Assembly (NCBI GenBank): GCA_947179155.2
Contig: OX359278.1
Coordinates: 19,106,996 to 19,170,995 of the forward strand
Direction: 5' to 3'
Source: Hedera helix
Lineage: Eukaryota; Streptophyta; Magnoliopsida; Apiales; Araliaceae
DNA: 64,000 nt
In this document: positions 11,508 to 23,461 of the stretch, piece by piece
Position numbering within the stretch: the first letter of the stretch is position 1
Layout of the letters: every line of letters starts with the position of its first letter
Translations under genes and position numbers: made by a program
Notes under the pieces: model-generated
What the model was told of the DNA's origin: nothing
The model's input: only the letters and a program-made list of their open reading frames with translations
Database searches by the model: none

Positions 11508-12879
11508 ATGGATGATAGGAATGTTGGGTCAGTGGATAATGCTGTACTTTTTGATAAAAAAAATCATGTGTCGGAGGATAATGAGAAGGTAATGATAGGG
11601 GTAAATTAAACACAATCCAATCAACATCTTAGACATATGATCAATGAGAGTTGACTGATACACAAGAAAAATTACTTTATAAGTGTGATTTTGGTATTTT
11701 TACTTATCCGACTATTATCACACTAATTAATCGAAGTCTCGTGTCTGCCTTAATTAAAAGATGGCGACCGGAGACAAACACTTTTTATTTAAACAGTGGG
11801 GAAATTACTTTTACATTGGAGGATGTTCATTTTATACTTAGGTTGCTTATATTGGGAGAACCATTAACTACTCCCCTTTTTGATAGACCCTTATTATATT
11901 TTAGGGAAAGTTTTGGGTCTGCCGCTGTCGTAGAATATCAGACAGTAAGAAAAAGAACTGGTGTTTCCTTAGTTTGGCAGCAGAATTTTTTTGGTAGATG
12001 CCCTATAAATATAACTAAGGAGGAGTTTGGGCATCACACAAAGACATACATTCTTTGGTTGTGTGGGACTATATTATTTCCAACAAGGTCAAGGAATAGT
12101 GTACACCCTAGGTATATGTATTTAATAGCTAATAAAAAAGATTGTGCAATATATGCTTGTGGTGCGACCTTATTAGGATACTTGTACAAAGGATTGTATA
12201 CAGCTAGTAAGAGATCTAGTAATTACCTAAATGGTTGTGTTTCATTATTAAAAATCTGGGCGTACGAGTGACTAGTTATTGGAAGGCCAAACTTAGGGAG
12301 CATTCTTATTTTTGGTTACCTAGGGCAAGGGCAAGGGCATAGGCATATTATTATCCCAGTAGAAGACTTAGTTCCCATCATCATCTACAGTTCTACCGAG
12401 GGGAGCTAGATAGGTAGCCTACGTGGGAGGTAATGTGGCGGCCTTACGAAATATGGGATGATATTATGGAAAACTATAAATTTTGATGGGAGATTAGCGG
12501 GATCAGCCCGTATCCCATTAATTCACTTCGATATTATAGAATATCAAATGCCATATAGGGTTATGAGGTGGTTTGGACATTTAAAAGTCATAACCTCTCC
12601 AACTGAAGATCACATTGAGCTGAGAAAGGCCAAGAAGCATAAGTTTGATGTCGATGACAATATGGCATTGAGACGACCTTATATCGCTCATTGGCACCAA
12701 TTTATGGACCATTTTTAGGGGCAAATTCAAGAGTTTTTAAAGACAATACCCATTGAGACATATATGAGGTGGTACAATAGGATTACACGTAGACAAATTC
12801 ATAGGCCTCGTCCCGAGGGAGATATTGACCCTTCATACGAGCCTCGGTCAGTCTACAGTCAGTATCATCTTGTAAATAT
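11508..12879 (+). pseudogene. Plant mobile domain (PMD, MAIN-like) gene remnant
   Basis: The frame begins at ATG 11508 after a splice-acceptor-like TTATTATAG. Its N-terminus (DDRNVGSVDNAVLF) matches the start of PMD proteins. The best open stretch, 11651-12271, has the family hallmarks ALIKRWRPETNTFYL, then GEITFTLEDVHFILRL. A second stretch, 12458-12718, has the later PYRVMRWFGHL block. The pieces lie in different frames with stops at 11605, 12269 and 12716, so the gene is broken. A donor-like ATG|GTGAGC follows at 12879 and an acceptor-like TTACAG|GTTGAG at about 12990 continues a degraded tail. PMD proteins are known both as nuclear host proteins (MAIN, MAIL1) and as passengers of transposons. 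Position inside the MULE supports the transposon form. The recognition is confident; function in this copy is unlikely. Confidence 0.8.
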
Positions 12880-13340
12880 GGTGAGCATATTTCATTAATT
12901 TATATTATTCTATCTTTACTTTTAAATGTATTTATTTTTTTTAAATTACATGTCGACTTACTAATGTATTTTATTTTTTTTAAATTACAGGTTGAGAGTG
13001 CCAAGTCCCTTTTTAACAATGTTTCAAGTTTAAGATGCCTCCTCCATATGTTCTCATGAAGGAGGGATGGGACCAATAGTATGCTATATATGACAGCAAT
13101 GTTAGGGGCTATAAAGAGTCTTAGGCAAGGTCAAATATAGAAAAAACTTTTTCACAGCCTGATATCTACATCTCTAACTCCCATGCGGCTGCACCTCAAT
13201 CTCTTTCACAGTCCGATGTTTACATCCCTAGCCCCCAAACTACTTCACCATAATATTTTACATTGCCCGATGTCTACTTCCCTAGTACCCAATCTAGTGC
13301 ACCGCAACCTACGTAGGAGGAGGGTTTATCGAATTTCATT

Positions 13341-14317
13341 GATTTGGAGGCTGAAGTGGCTATACTGGCTGAAGCAGGTGCTCTCAAGGTTTTATATGGA
13401 GATAAGGGCTCTCCAACAAATTTACTGTGGGAATACAAAATACAATGGATAAACAAAAATAAGTTTAACAAGGCCCTAGTGAATCCTAAAATTTTTCTTA
13501 TATCTTACCCTCATCAGTTGTACATATTGTATCACGAAGATTTCGTAAGTTTATGCCCTATTAACTGGTTTGTACGAACATGTAATGGATGTGTATATGA
13601 TACTTCTGTGGGATAGAGAGGAAAAATATCGAAGAGTAGGGATTAGAAGGTAGGCCTGATTTGGTTTTATACCTGCCTTTTTCATGCATTTGGGTTTAAA
13701 TCAAGCATATAATTTCTGCAGCAGCTACATTGAACCACCTGTGGGCCCCCATTGCATGAGTGCAAAAATATTTTTATGCATTTGTGTGTTTTATATAATC
13801 ATCATTTTATTTTGTTAGTTTTTGCTGTGCATAAATGGAAGATTAGTCTCCTTGATCTGTTCTATAATAAAATTCCTTACATCAAGTCGACCGAAATATA
13901 TAAGGATTTACATCGATGTAGTGGTAAGTTTAATTTTTTTTTTATCTAGTATGTGCTTAAATTGATTTGTGTATAAAATGTGTTTTATTTGATTTCATAT
14001 TTATTGTCATTCTAATCGAGTAATTTTTGTAGGCACAACTTATACCATTCATATTGTGTCTAGGTAATCCATTGGGCAACTAGCCGAAGAAAGCCCTAAA
14101 AGTCCACACTATGACGAAACGATTAATGTAAGATAACGATTTTGATTGTGGAATTTTTATCTACAAGTATGCAGATTACTATGTACGGGGCGATATTGAC
14201 GTACAATAATAGAAATGGTCGGCTCAAGATGTTGCTATTTTTAGATATATGATTTGTCATGAACTCCGTAAGTGTCAAGCGAAAGATATTCCTGCTAGTG
14301 TACTATTTCCGGACTGA
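13341..14317 (+). pseudogene. C48 (Ulp1-like) cysteine protease remnant in the MULE
   Basis: Three separated pieces line up with a Ulp1/SENP peptidase. First comes a substrate-side region (13344-13616). Next is HHFILLVFAVHKWKISLLD at about 13803-13860, carrying the expected catalytic His followed by the Asp of the LLD strand. Last is DNDFDCGIFIYKYADYY at 14132 onward, the usual Q/N-x-x-D-C-G motif with the catalytic Cys at 14147. The final piece runs to a stop at 14317 with two internal stops near 14205. A GGTAAGTTT donor-like site at about 13921 and a TTTTTGTAG acceptor-like site near 14031 suggest an intron between the second and third pieces. Ulp1-type proteases remove SUMO, and MULEs carrying them are known as Kaonashi-type elements. 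This copy is frameshifted and probably inactive. Confidence 0.7.
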
Positions 14318-14432
14318 TGTTACCGTGGTTAGATAAAGTAATGCACTTATAATTTTTGATACGGTTTGTACTAGCATAATCATTTTATTTTTATTATTGT
14401 TAACGAATGGGTGTTTACATGTTTTTTAGGAA

Positions 14433-14760
14433 AATAAATAAATTAAAATCTTCCAATGCCATTTATTTGAATTTTTTTTTAAAAAAAAAATGGAAATTTT
14501 GGATGCCCTGCATAGCCCTCTATGCGGGTAGTCATTGGGTGAAAGCAAAAAAACCATATTTTTTTCCCTTAACAACCATGATTTTAATTTTGTACATGTT
14601 TTTCACATAAAAAAAATAAATTAAAATCTTCCAATGCCATTTATTCAAAAAAAATTCAAAAAAATAAAAATAAAAATATTGGATGCCCTACATATCACCC
14701 TATGTGGGTAGTCATTGGGTGAAAGCACAAAAAACATATTTTTTTTTACATGTTTTTCAC
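14433..14760. repeat. Tandem duplication, ~178 bp, between convergent remnants
   Basis: The phrase TTAAAATCTTCCAATGCC recurs at 14443 and 14621, followed in both copies by TTGGATGCCCT and GTGGGTAGTCATTGGGTGAA-like sequence. It lies in the 3' gap between the protease remnant and the oppositely oriented transposase, so it may hold shared 3' processing sequence. No coding sequence is seen. Confidence 0.7.
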
Positions 14761-14906
14761 ATAAGCAAAAACATTAACATATAATGATTACTCACTTTGA
14801 AAAAAAGTTGTGCAATATATAAATAACAGAAGTGAAAAATATTACACTAATTATTTCTTAGGTTCAGCCAGTCCTAATACTTTATAATGATTGCGTTTAT
14901 CATAGC

Positions 14907-16217
14907 CTATTTTAAATCCTCAAATTGCACATTTTCGATGTGATTTAGAACCCCCAATTTTCTCAATAACACTCTTCCATCGTAATTGTTTCTTCCGACC
15001 CTTTGTGATTGAAGTAAACGATGGCAATAACTACTGCATTTCTGCTTCAACCTTTTCGTCTTCTCTATCAGAATGTATGCCCATCTCCAGATTTGTATTG
15101 TCGAGCGCACAATCAATTTCATCATCCGCGACATTGATAATATTTTTATCTAGGTCACATTCATCAACAAGGAGTTTGGCTCTTGCATTTACTTTTAAGA
15201 CAGTCTTGTAACCTCGAACTAAGCAAGCAACTTTAATAGCTAACTTTTGAAAGTCAGTCATCAGATGGCTGTACCGCATCATTTGATTATGTTCAAAGTC
15301 GACAGTAATTAGAGGAGGGGAAACTTCTTCAACAATACTCTTATTTGCATCTCTTGTCCACTGATAAAATATCACGTCTCCCGATATTTCGACAATACTT
15401 TTGACAGTGAAAAATCTTAGAACGTGCTTGCAAATTTGACCGAAATGTGAAAACAGTTGGCAAGTACATGTTATAGTGTTGGACTGACGATTGTTGGTGA
15501 CCTCATGATATCTTCGAGAATCTTCAGTTCATTTGTTTTGTACACTGTATATACCTTTGTGTCAATAACATAAAGTTAACTTACTTTGTGAATGTTGTAT
15601 TTCATGGAATAGAGAAGTTGAACTTGAAAATGTCTAAACATCTCTTTAGTATACACTTTCGTAGCATGGACTTCCTAAGATGACCCATAAATTAAACTTC
15701 GTTTCTGATAGGCAGTTGCGTAGTTGACTTTTCTCTCATTCAAGAATTGTTTCTCAATAGCCTTTTGACTTTTCACGACAAATTCCTTCATGCTTGTTGA
15801 AGCATTCACATATCCATCAAAAAAATTATTCATATATTCACTTCTTCCGGTAGTTGTTATTCTAGCAGTAAAAAATCTCTTTGCATATACCTGTATCCAT
15901 TTGTCCTTGACATCGTACAAACTTCTGAGCCACTCATTGTTATACAATTCATAGTCCTTCATTAGGATATCTCAACGTTCCTCAAATTCGCCGATGGACA
16001 AAGAATTATAGACACAGTTATTAAAATCTGATTTAAATAATGGGTGTTCAGCATATATATGGTGCAACTTTTTGGAAAACTTATTACTTATATGCCAAGA
16101 ACATAATACATGATAAGTGTTTGGGAGTACCCTCGCAACAACATTATTCATTGCTTTATCTTGGTTAGTGATGATAGTTACATGTGTCTTGTGGTCCATT
16201 GCCTGGAGCCAAGTTTG
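14907..16217 (-). pseudogene. FAR1-type MULE transposase, C-terminal half
   Basis: Read on the minus strand from 16217 the sequence gives TWLQAMDHKTHVTIITNQDKAM (DDE catalytic-core region, where family members have TIITDQDAAM). CSWHISNKFSKKLHH follows, then a region with SEYMNNFFDGYVN (15675-15962). A SWIM zinc finger of the form C-x-C...C-x-H (CTCQLF..ICKHVLRF) lies near 15400-15480, and an acidic tail runs to about 14907. These blocks in this order define the FAR1/FHY3-related MULE transposases. The core Asp of the usual TDQD is Asn here and stops split the frame, so it is inactive. The remainder of the gene lies beyond the copia insertion at 16218. DNA transposition is the inferred original role. 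Confidence 0.85.
16213..16217. repeat. Left target-site duplication of the copia element
   Basis: The pentamer GTTTG precedes the LTR start at 16218 and recurs at 25273-25277 after the other LTR. Removing the element and one copy restores a continuous transposase frame across the junction. Confidence 0.9.
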
Positions 16218-18070
16218 TGAAAGTAGTATGCTCTCAAGCCAATCATATTTGATATGATAAACATATACTTTGTAATCTTATTCGTTTATTAATTAAAGTA
16301 TCAAGGCATTTATTTATTCATGGTTAATTGGTTGAATTAATTATATGAATAAACTTATAGTTTTGGTGCGATACTTTTAGAATCATAATGTTGATTATGC
16401 TAATGAGATCTAAATTAAAGATAGCTCAAGACTAAAATATTCCTAATCGTGGGATCACTAAAATGGGGATTAGTGAATCCAAATAGATTAGTACATACTA
16501 TGCTTGCATTTATGAAACGGATGATAGATCTCATAATCATTTGTGTAGAGACACTAAAGCAAGTATGTAGGTGCTTATTAGAAAATAAGTTCACTGAATG
16601 TGACTCACTCAAGGAACACCTAATGGAGTTTTACTTGTCTGTCAATAGGAGTTCCTTATGTGATAGTAGCATAAGTGATCCTTGAACTTGAGATCATTAT
16701 ACTATCTTTTGTGTACTGAGTTATACTTTGACATATTCCTTAAGGCTTGTTGGTATATCAAAGGTATGATAGGGTATAATAAGGTGCACATGGAGATAGG
16801 TGAATAATCAACAAAAGATTTATCACTTTTAGTAAAGGGGGAGAATGTTCTATGTAATTCGATAAATGACAACTCAGAAATACTTGGCCAAGGTGGAATG
16901 AAATTTAGAAAGGAGTTTCTAATTTGCATTAGATTTGTACATTTATGAATTGAAATGCGTATGATTAAATAAAATAGGACTTGACAATAAATCCATGTTT
17001 TATATTTGATTGGGATATTGAGTGGTAGAAAGATTGAATTGTACGATAACTATTCGCTGAAAGGTTCATTTACGATCAAATGTTAAAATTTATAATATCT
17101 GAAATATCGATTAATTACTAAGGGAGTTTACCCTTATAGTGGAATAAATATTTAGTTTGAATTAAAGAGTTAATTCGTAATAAATGAATTAATTTTTTTT
17201 AAATTTATTTATTATATAACCGATTTAATATGAAGAACCTAAATGGTCACACAACGAAAGAGTAATATTTATTTTAGAAGTGGATGACATAATCGTAATA
17301 ATAAATTAAGTATATTTAATTTATACTATGGTGGTAGAATAAATTAAATAACTTAATATTTATAATATAGTATTTTGGAAATACTAATTATAAATTAATA
17401 AAAGGAGTCTTATTATTATTATTACTATTATTATTTTTATTACTAGTATTATTATTTAGTTCCTAAATGGTTTAGAAATTAATTAATAAGTAGTAGTATT
17501 ATTATAAATAATTAAGTTTCTAAATGATTTAGGAATTATAATTATTATAATAATTAATTTAGTTCCTAATAAGATTAAAAAATTAAATTAAAACCCTAAA
17601 CCTAAATAGTTTAGGAGGGTTGACCATATCTATAAATAAGAGAAATCTTATTATGGATTAGGTTAATGACTCACTTCATAATTCTCTACATTTAAAAAGT
17701 TAGAGAGAGAGAAAAAGAAAATTAGGAATAGCCACCCATGGTTTGGAGAAACCAAAATTCACTTATTTAATTCATAGATCTCTTGGTGGATCATCTCTAG
17801 AGGCTTCACACTTAGGGAGCTAACATTGATCCCTGTAATCTAATCAGTGAATTTGAAAAAGAATGCGAAGAATTCAAGAGAGTTGAACTTGTACGTGTGG
17901 AAGTTTGGTTCTACAAAGGCATAAATCTTTTATCATTCCTCAATTAATAATAGTCGCATAAGAAAGATTTTGGTTAATGGTTTGTAGAAAAATTTTAAAT
18001 ACGATTTATGCTTTGCTTTCGTTGTGCTTACAATTTGATTATATGTATGTCATATTTTTGCAAACCAACA
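16218..18070 (+). repeat. 5' LTR of the copia element
   Basis: It starts TGAAAGTAGTATGC and ends CAAACCAACA. It matches 23462-25272 along its whole length, including the ATT-rich stretch at 17410-17460 and the CACTTCATAATTCTCTACAT block near 17671. A TATAAATAAG promoter-like box lies near 17631 within both LTRs. Confidence 0.9.
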
Positions 18071-18071
18071 G

Positions 18072-18084
18072 TGATATTAAGAGC
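18072..18084 (+). other. Degenerate tRNA-Met primer binding site
   Basis: Directly after the LTR the sequence TGATATTAAGAGC resembles the plant initiator-tRNA site TGGTATCAGAGC with two transitions and one extra base. This fits plus-strand orientation of the copia element. Confidence 0.55.
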
Positions 18085-18264
18085 TAAACTTTTGCAAATT
18101 ATTAATTTTTTTAGATTCCGTATATGTATGGGTATGAGTTTAGAACAATTTATTGAGCATAATTTATTGTATAAAATCATGGGTTTTGAAAACATTTACC
18201 AAAATTGTGTTTTGGATCAAAAGAAGTTAAAATCACAGAAAACGAACAAAATCGCGAATTGGAT

Positions 18265-18375
18265 AACAGCCTTGACCACCGCAACGGTGGTCACTACCGT
18301 CGTAGTAGTGGTCACTACCGCTACAGCGGTAGGCACGACTGCCGCATCGGTCCTTTACAGCGCTAGTGTGCGCTG
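18265..18375. repeat. GC-rich hairpin cluster in the copia leader
   Basis: Successive short palindromes occur here, including GACCACCGCAACGGTGGTC and CTACCGCTACAGCGGTAG, in otherwise AT-rich DNA. They lie in the untranslated leader shortly after the primer binding site. The open frame that spans them has no protein resemblance and is not called as a gene. Confidence 0.65.
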
Positions 18376-20367
18376 TTTGGTCGGCACTATGCAGTTTTGT
18401 GTAGTTTTTTCAAAATTAAAATAAAGAGTTATTTTACATGATTTTATAATTAAAATAAAAGGTTTATTTTAAACATTAAATTGGATTTCATGCAACCTTA
18501 AATTGCCTATTAAATGTTACTGATATATGTTTGGAATGATTTATTTAATTCATAAGATGAATATTAATCATTGATATATATGATAATAAATGAGATTGAT
18601 TATGGACTATTGACCAATATATTTGGATTTTTTTTTATGTGGATACATTGAATGAATGAGTTTTAATAAATGGGGTCTACGTACTTCGCCTTGTCTAATT
18701 TTTCTTAATGTAAATTCTCTCTCCCTCCTATGTACTTCCTCTTGACTGCGTATCAAGATTTCTATTTTATGAAAATAGTTTGTAATATGATTAGTTAAAT
18801 TTATTTGAAGAATTGAAGCTAAGAAGTAAGGAGCGCGTGAAGACCCTTTTGTAAGGAAGTCTAGGTTAAATGTAATAGTTACATTTATGCATTTATTCTT
18901 GCACCCTAGGTTTGACTATTTGTTTTATTTGGTGGCTCGAATAAACCAAACTAGAATAAAAGTCCATAATCAATCAAAGTAGAATATAGTATTCTATATA
19001 TACATGTATATTTATATATATTATATATTATCAAACATGCTTCGCATGTTAATTAATATGACACGTATTTTATATATATATGTGCATACGTGCTAAACAA
19101 GATGAGACAATTAATATTAATAAACATCTCCTGATGTAGAATTAATATTATTTATAAAATGAATTAAAATGTTTAATTCATGAATTAAAAGGTTTAATTC
19201 ATGAATTAAAGGAGTTTAATTCATTTAAATAAAATTAGAATGGTTCTAATTTCTTTATTCTACTACTCATAATATTAAGTTGTAAAGTTCAAAGATATTT
19301 ATTAAAAATATCGAACATCGCCTTCTAGTATGGTAAAACAATAGAGTATCAAATAATTATTATGAGTTTGTTGTGTTGCACAAGGCTTGTATTAATTATT
19401 TGAGATGTTGTTTTCTTACATAGTTGATGTTTATAAAGGAATTGAACATTATTGTTTTATTGTGTCGCACAAGGACAATCTTTTTCTCTACTTATATGAA
19501 AATGCTAGATCAAACTTAACTTGGATAATTTTGATTTGGATGTGTCGCACATTATCATAATAATCCAAGAGACAAAATACAAGGAGTTACATGTTGATGT
19601 AATTGACAATAAGTTGTGTACCTATTTATTTATATATAGTTTGTTGTGTCACATAAGGCTATATACATTTGAAATAGGATCCTTATTCTCACTAGCGAGT
19701 CTTTAATTAGATTTGTCGAATTATATAAGGAGTGTAATATAGTTTGACGAAAATAGTGAGAGACACCATTTTAAATAAAGACCTAAGTAACTTGATGATT
19801 AATAAAATATATGTATGTTAATGTTGTTATTAATTCACTTAAAAATATTACTATCTTTAATTCACTAACATTGTATAGTATATTGAATGCTAATAATTTA
19901 ATCGAATCAAATTGTTCAGATTAATTAAACAAATTTGAGAATAGTTCTCAATACTAAAAAGCTAGCAAATGTCCTTAATTTTCCTATCCCTGCAACTAAG
20001 CCTCTGAGGAAGAGATTGCTACTTTCAGAAATGACAAGATGATGTAACTATGGCTCAGTGCATCATGCTCGTATCCATAAGTATCAAGTTACAACGTCAA
20101 CATGAGAAAATAGACGCACCTACTATATTGTCGTACATTCAATAGTTGTATGGTGAACAAAGTAGGTTAATTATATATAAAAAAATCTAAGGAGCTCTTC
20201 CGATCTATAATAACCAATGACACTACAGTACAGACACATGTCCTAAAAATGATCAATTTGATTGATCAATTGGGATAACTGGGTTTAATTATGGATGGAG
20301 AATTGAGTCAAGATTCGATCTTGTAGTCACTCATTGACTCCCTTTCACAATATGTTATGAATTTCAC

Positions 20368-23300
20368 ATGTTTAAGCTAGACGTCAGCTTGCTTGATTTG
20401 CTTAACATGTTGAAGATTGTGGATAGTCACTTACCTTCCAAGAAAAATCAAGTCTTACTCATAGATGAATCTTCTAAGCGGAGGAAGGTGGCTAAAGGTG
20501 TTTTTGTGGAGTCAGAAATGATAGAAGGCAAACGAAAGACAATAATTAAATGACATAAATAAAAATGATCCCGAGGGCAAAGGAGTTTGCTTTCATTACG
20601 ATAAGCTAGGTCACTGAAAGATGGACTGCAAGGAGTATCTTGTAGTGGTTAAGTAGAAAAAACTTGGTAAAGTTTCTATTACAGATATAGATTTGTTTAC
20701 AATGAAATAGAATTTTCTATAAGTCAAGTTCTACTTGGGTATTAGATACCGACTAGTGGTTTCACATATGCAAGTCGTTGCAGAGACTAAGCAGAAGTAG
20801 AAGGCTAAACAAATGACAAGTAATCCTGTGCGTGGAGAATGGAGCAAAGATTGATACATTAGCCATAGAAACTTAAAGTTTAGCATTGCCTATAGACAAG
20901 TTTATTAAGTTAGTAAGTTGTTACTACGTTTAATTCTTAGAAAAGTTAATTTCGTTCCATGTGTAGACAAGGAAGGTTGCGACATTATAAAAAAGAATAA
21001 CTGTTGTTCTAGTTATAATAATAATGTTTTATTTAGAACAGATTGATTACTTGATGGACTTTGCATACTTGACTTACAAGAAAAAAATAATTTAAATTGA
21101 ACAAACTAATTAAAAAGAGATGATATGAATCATACATTTATATGACATTGTAGACTCGGTCATATTAATGAAACAATAAGTAACAAGTTGTATAAAGACG
21201 AGCTTTTAGAATCTTTTGATTTTGAATCAAATATAACTTGTGAATCTTGTATTAAGGGTAATATGACTAAATCTCCATTTAGTGAACATGAAGAGAAAGT
21301 TACAGAGTTGTTAGAGATGGTACACATAGTTGTGTGTGAGACATATGACAACATATGCAATAAGAGGATATTCATTCATTACTTTTACTGATAATTCTAG
21401 ATTTCGATATATGTATTTGATGAAATACAAATCTAAATAGTTTGAAATGTTCAAAGAATCAGAAGTAAAGTAGGGAAACAAATAACCAAAAGTATTAAAG
21501 TTCTTTGATTAGATCGAGAAATGAATTGTTAAACAGCAAGTTTCTAGATCATCTTAAAGAGATTAGTATTCTCTCACAATAGACATGGTGATGATCCATG
21601 GTAAGTTATACCGACCTTCTAGTATCATTCTAAGATTATACCCTAGAAATGGCTAAATACCTACTTAACAAGGTACCTTCAAATTCCGTCTATAAGACTT
21701 CATATGAGTTATGGATAGAGAGGAACCAAGTCTTAAGTACGTTAAGATTTGAATTGTTCAACTTATATCAAATGGTTTGAAAAGGATAAGCTTGTGACAA
21801 GATCTGACAAGTGAAAATTTATGGGATATCATAAAGAAAGTTTAGGGTATTACTTCTATAATCCGACTAATTAAAAGGTGTTTGTCGAAACACGATACCT
21901 TCTAGAAAAAATGAGTTTATCCTTGAAGGGGTTAGTAGGAGTAAGATATATCTTGAAGAAGTTCAAGAACCACAAAACATTATAGATCAAATGAAGAAAT
22001 TTGTACAAGTAGGTAAACCTATTGTACCACAATCAAGTCATAAATCTGGTTTAGTTTTGAAGATACCTAAGAGGTATGGATTCATCATCGATGATGATGA
22101 TGAGTTACGCATCATAGTGAATAGTAGAGACTCAAGAGAAATGATTGATGACCATGAAATCCGAAATAAGTCTTTAGAGAAAGACTAAAGCAAATGGCAA
22201 GGTAGGAACCTATAAGACCTGGCTAGTGGCAAAATGTTCTAAGTAAGATCAAAGAGTTGACTATGATAAAACTTTTCGCTAGTAAAAATATATATATCCA
22301 TTCGGATTTTACTTGCAGTTGCAATTTACTATACAAATATGATGTGTGTATAATATAGCCAATGGAATTTATCTCCATTGAGATGGAGTAAATCACTGTA
22401 AGGTACAACGAACCAATTATGGATTGAAGCAAGCTTATCAAAGATGGAACATCTGTTTTGATGAGATAATCAAAAGAGTTTGATTTTATCAAAAACGTGG
22501 ATGAACCACGTGTGTACAAAAGGTTAATGGGAGCACTGTGACATTCCGAGTACTATATGTTGATATACTAGTGATAAAGAATGACATAACAATGCTACAA
22601 ATAGTAAAGTTGTAGTTGTCTAAACACTTCTCCATTAAGGACTTGAGAGAAGTATCCTAACATTCTATTCAGGATAAAGGTCTAAAGAGATATATCATAA
22701 AGGATGCTCGGCTTGACCCAAGAAACGTACATTGATTCGATGCTAAAGAAGTTTAGCATGCCAAACTCCAAGAGGTCTCATGTTGACGAGCCAGGGAGTT
22801 AATCTCTCCAAGAAATTGTCCCCAAAGATATGCAAAGAGAGAGATTACATGATAAAGATGCCTGATACTTTGGCAATATGATATATCATGTATGAAATGA
22901 CATGTCATGATATTGTTTATGAATGATAAGCAGATATCAGTTCAATCATGGAGAAGAATATTAGAAAAGAGTTTCTAATTGTTGGTTTAATTAAAACTAG
23001 AGGGCTTAATAGACTCTATTTTTCAGACTAATTAAGATAATAACATATCCGTTTATGGTTTTATGACTATCTTGAACGGTGGTGCAGTGAGTTGAAAATG
23101 TTCTAAACAGCAAAGAGTTGCTGATTTAGTGATAAAGACAAAGTAAATAACTATAAGTGAAGCTGAAAAGATATTGTTTGGATGAAAAAGTTCATTAAAG
23201 AACTTATAATGGTTCCTAACATTTAAGGAGTTTAATTCTCTTAGGAACCTAGGTCTCATTTGAAATCCAAATATGTGTTGCGACACTTTCGAATGATTAG

Positions 23301-23440
23301 GAGAATCATTGAAAAGGATATGACACCATAGAGATGATAAACTCTCAGTACAACATTACAGATCCATTAACTAAAGCATTAATAAGCAACTCATACGCCA
23401 TTTAGAGAAGAATGGTATGTGAATACGAAAGGGCAATTGA
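20368..23440 (+). pseudogene. Copia gag-pol remnants
   Basis: Gag-like sequence around 20368-20553 (LPSKKNQVLLIDESSKRRKV) is followed by a zinc-knuckle-like CFHYDKLGH..MDCKEYL near 20590. The stretch 21188-21391 carries the integrase zinc-binding pair CESCIKG and the N-terminal integrase part. YLLNKVPSNSVYKTSYELW follows near 21655. Around 22545 the reverse transcriptase box reads LYVDILVI, lacking one Asp of the YVDD centre, followed by WLSKHFSIKDLRE. Order gag, integrase, RT identifies Ty1/copia. Many stops and frameshifts make it non-functional. Confidence 0.8.
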
Positions 23441-23461
23441 CTTTAGTGCAAGTGGGAGATT
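23440..23461 (+). other. Copia polypurine tract
   Basis: The sequence GCAAGTGGGAGATT directly precedes the 3' LTR. AAGTGGGAGA is the standard plant copia polypurine tract. Confidence 0.8.

Noticed and set aside
18008..18424. 138-codon frame as a possible gene
   Set aside because: It spans the end of the copia LTR, the primer site and the hairpin cluster; no family resemblance.
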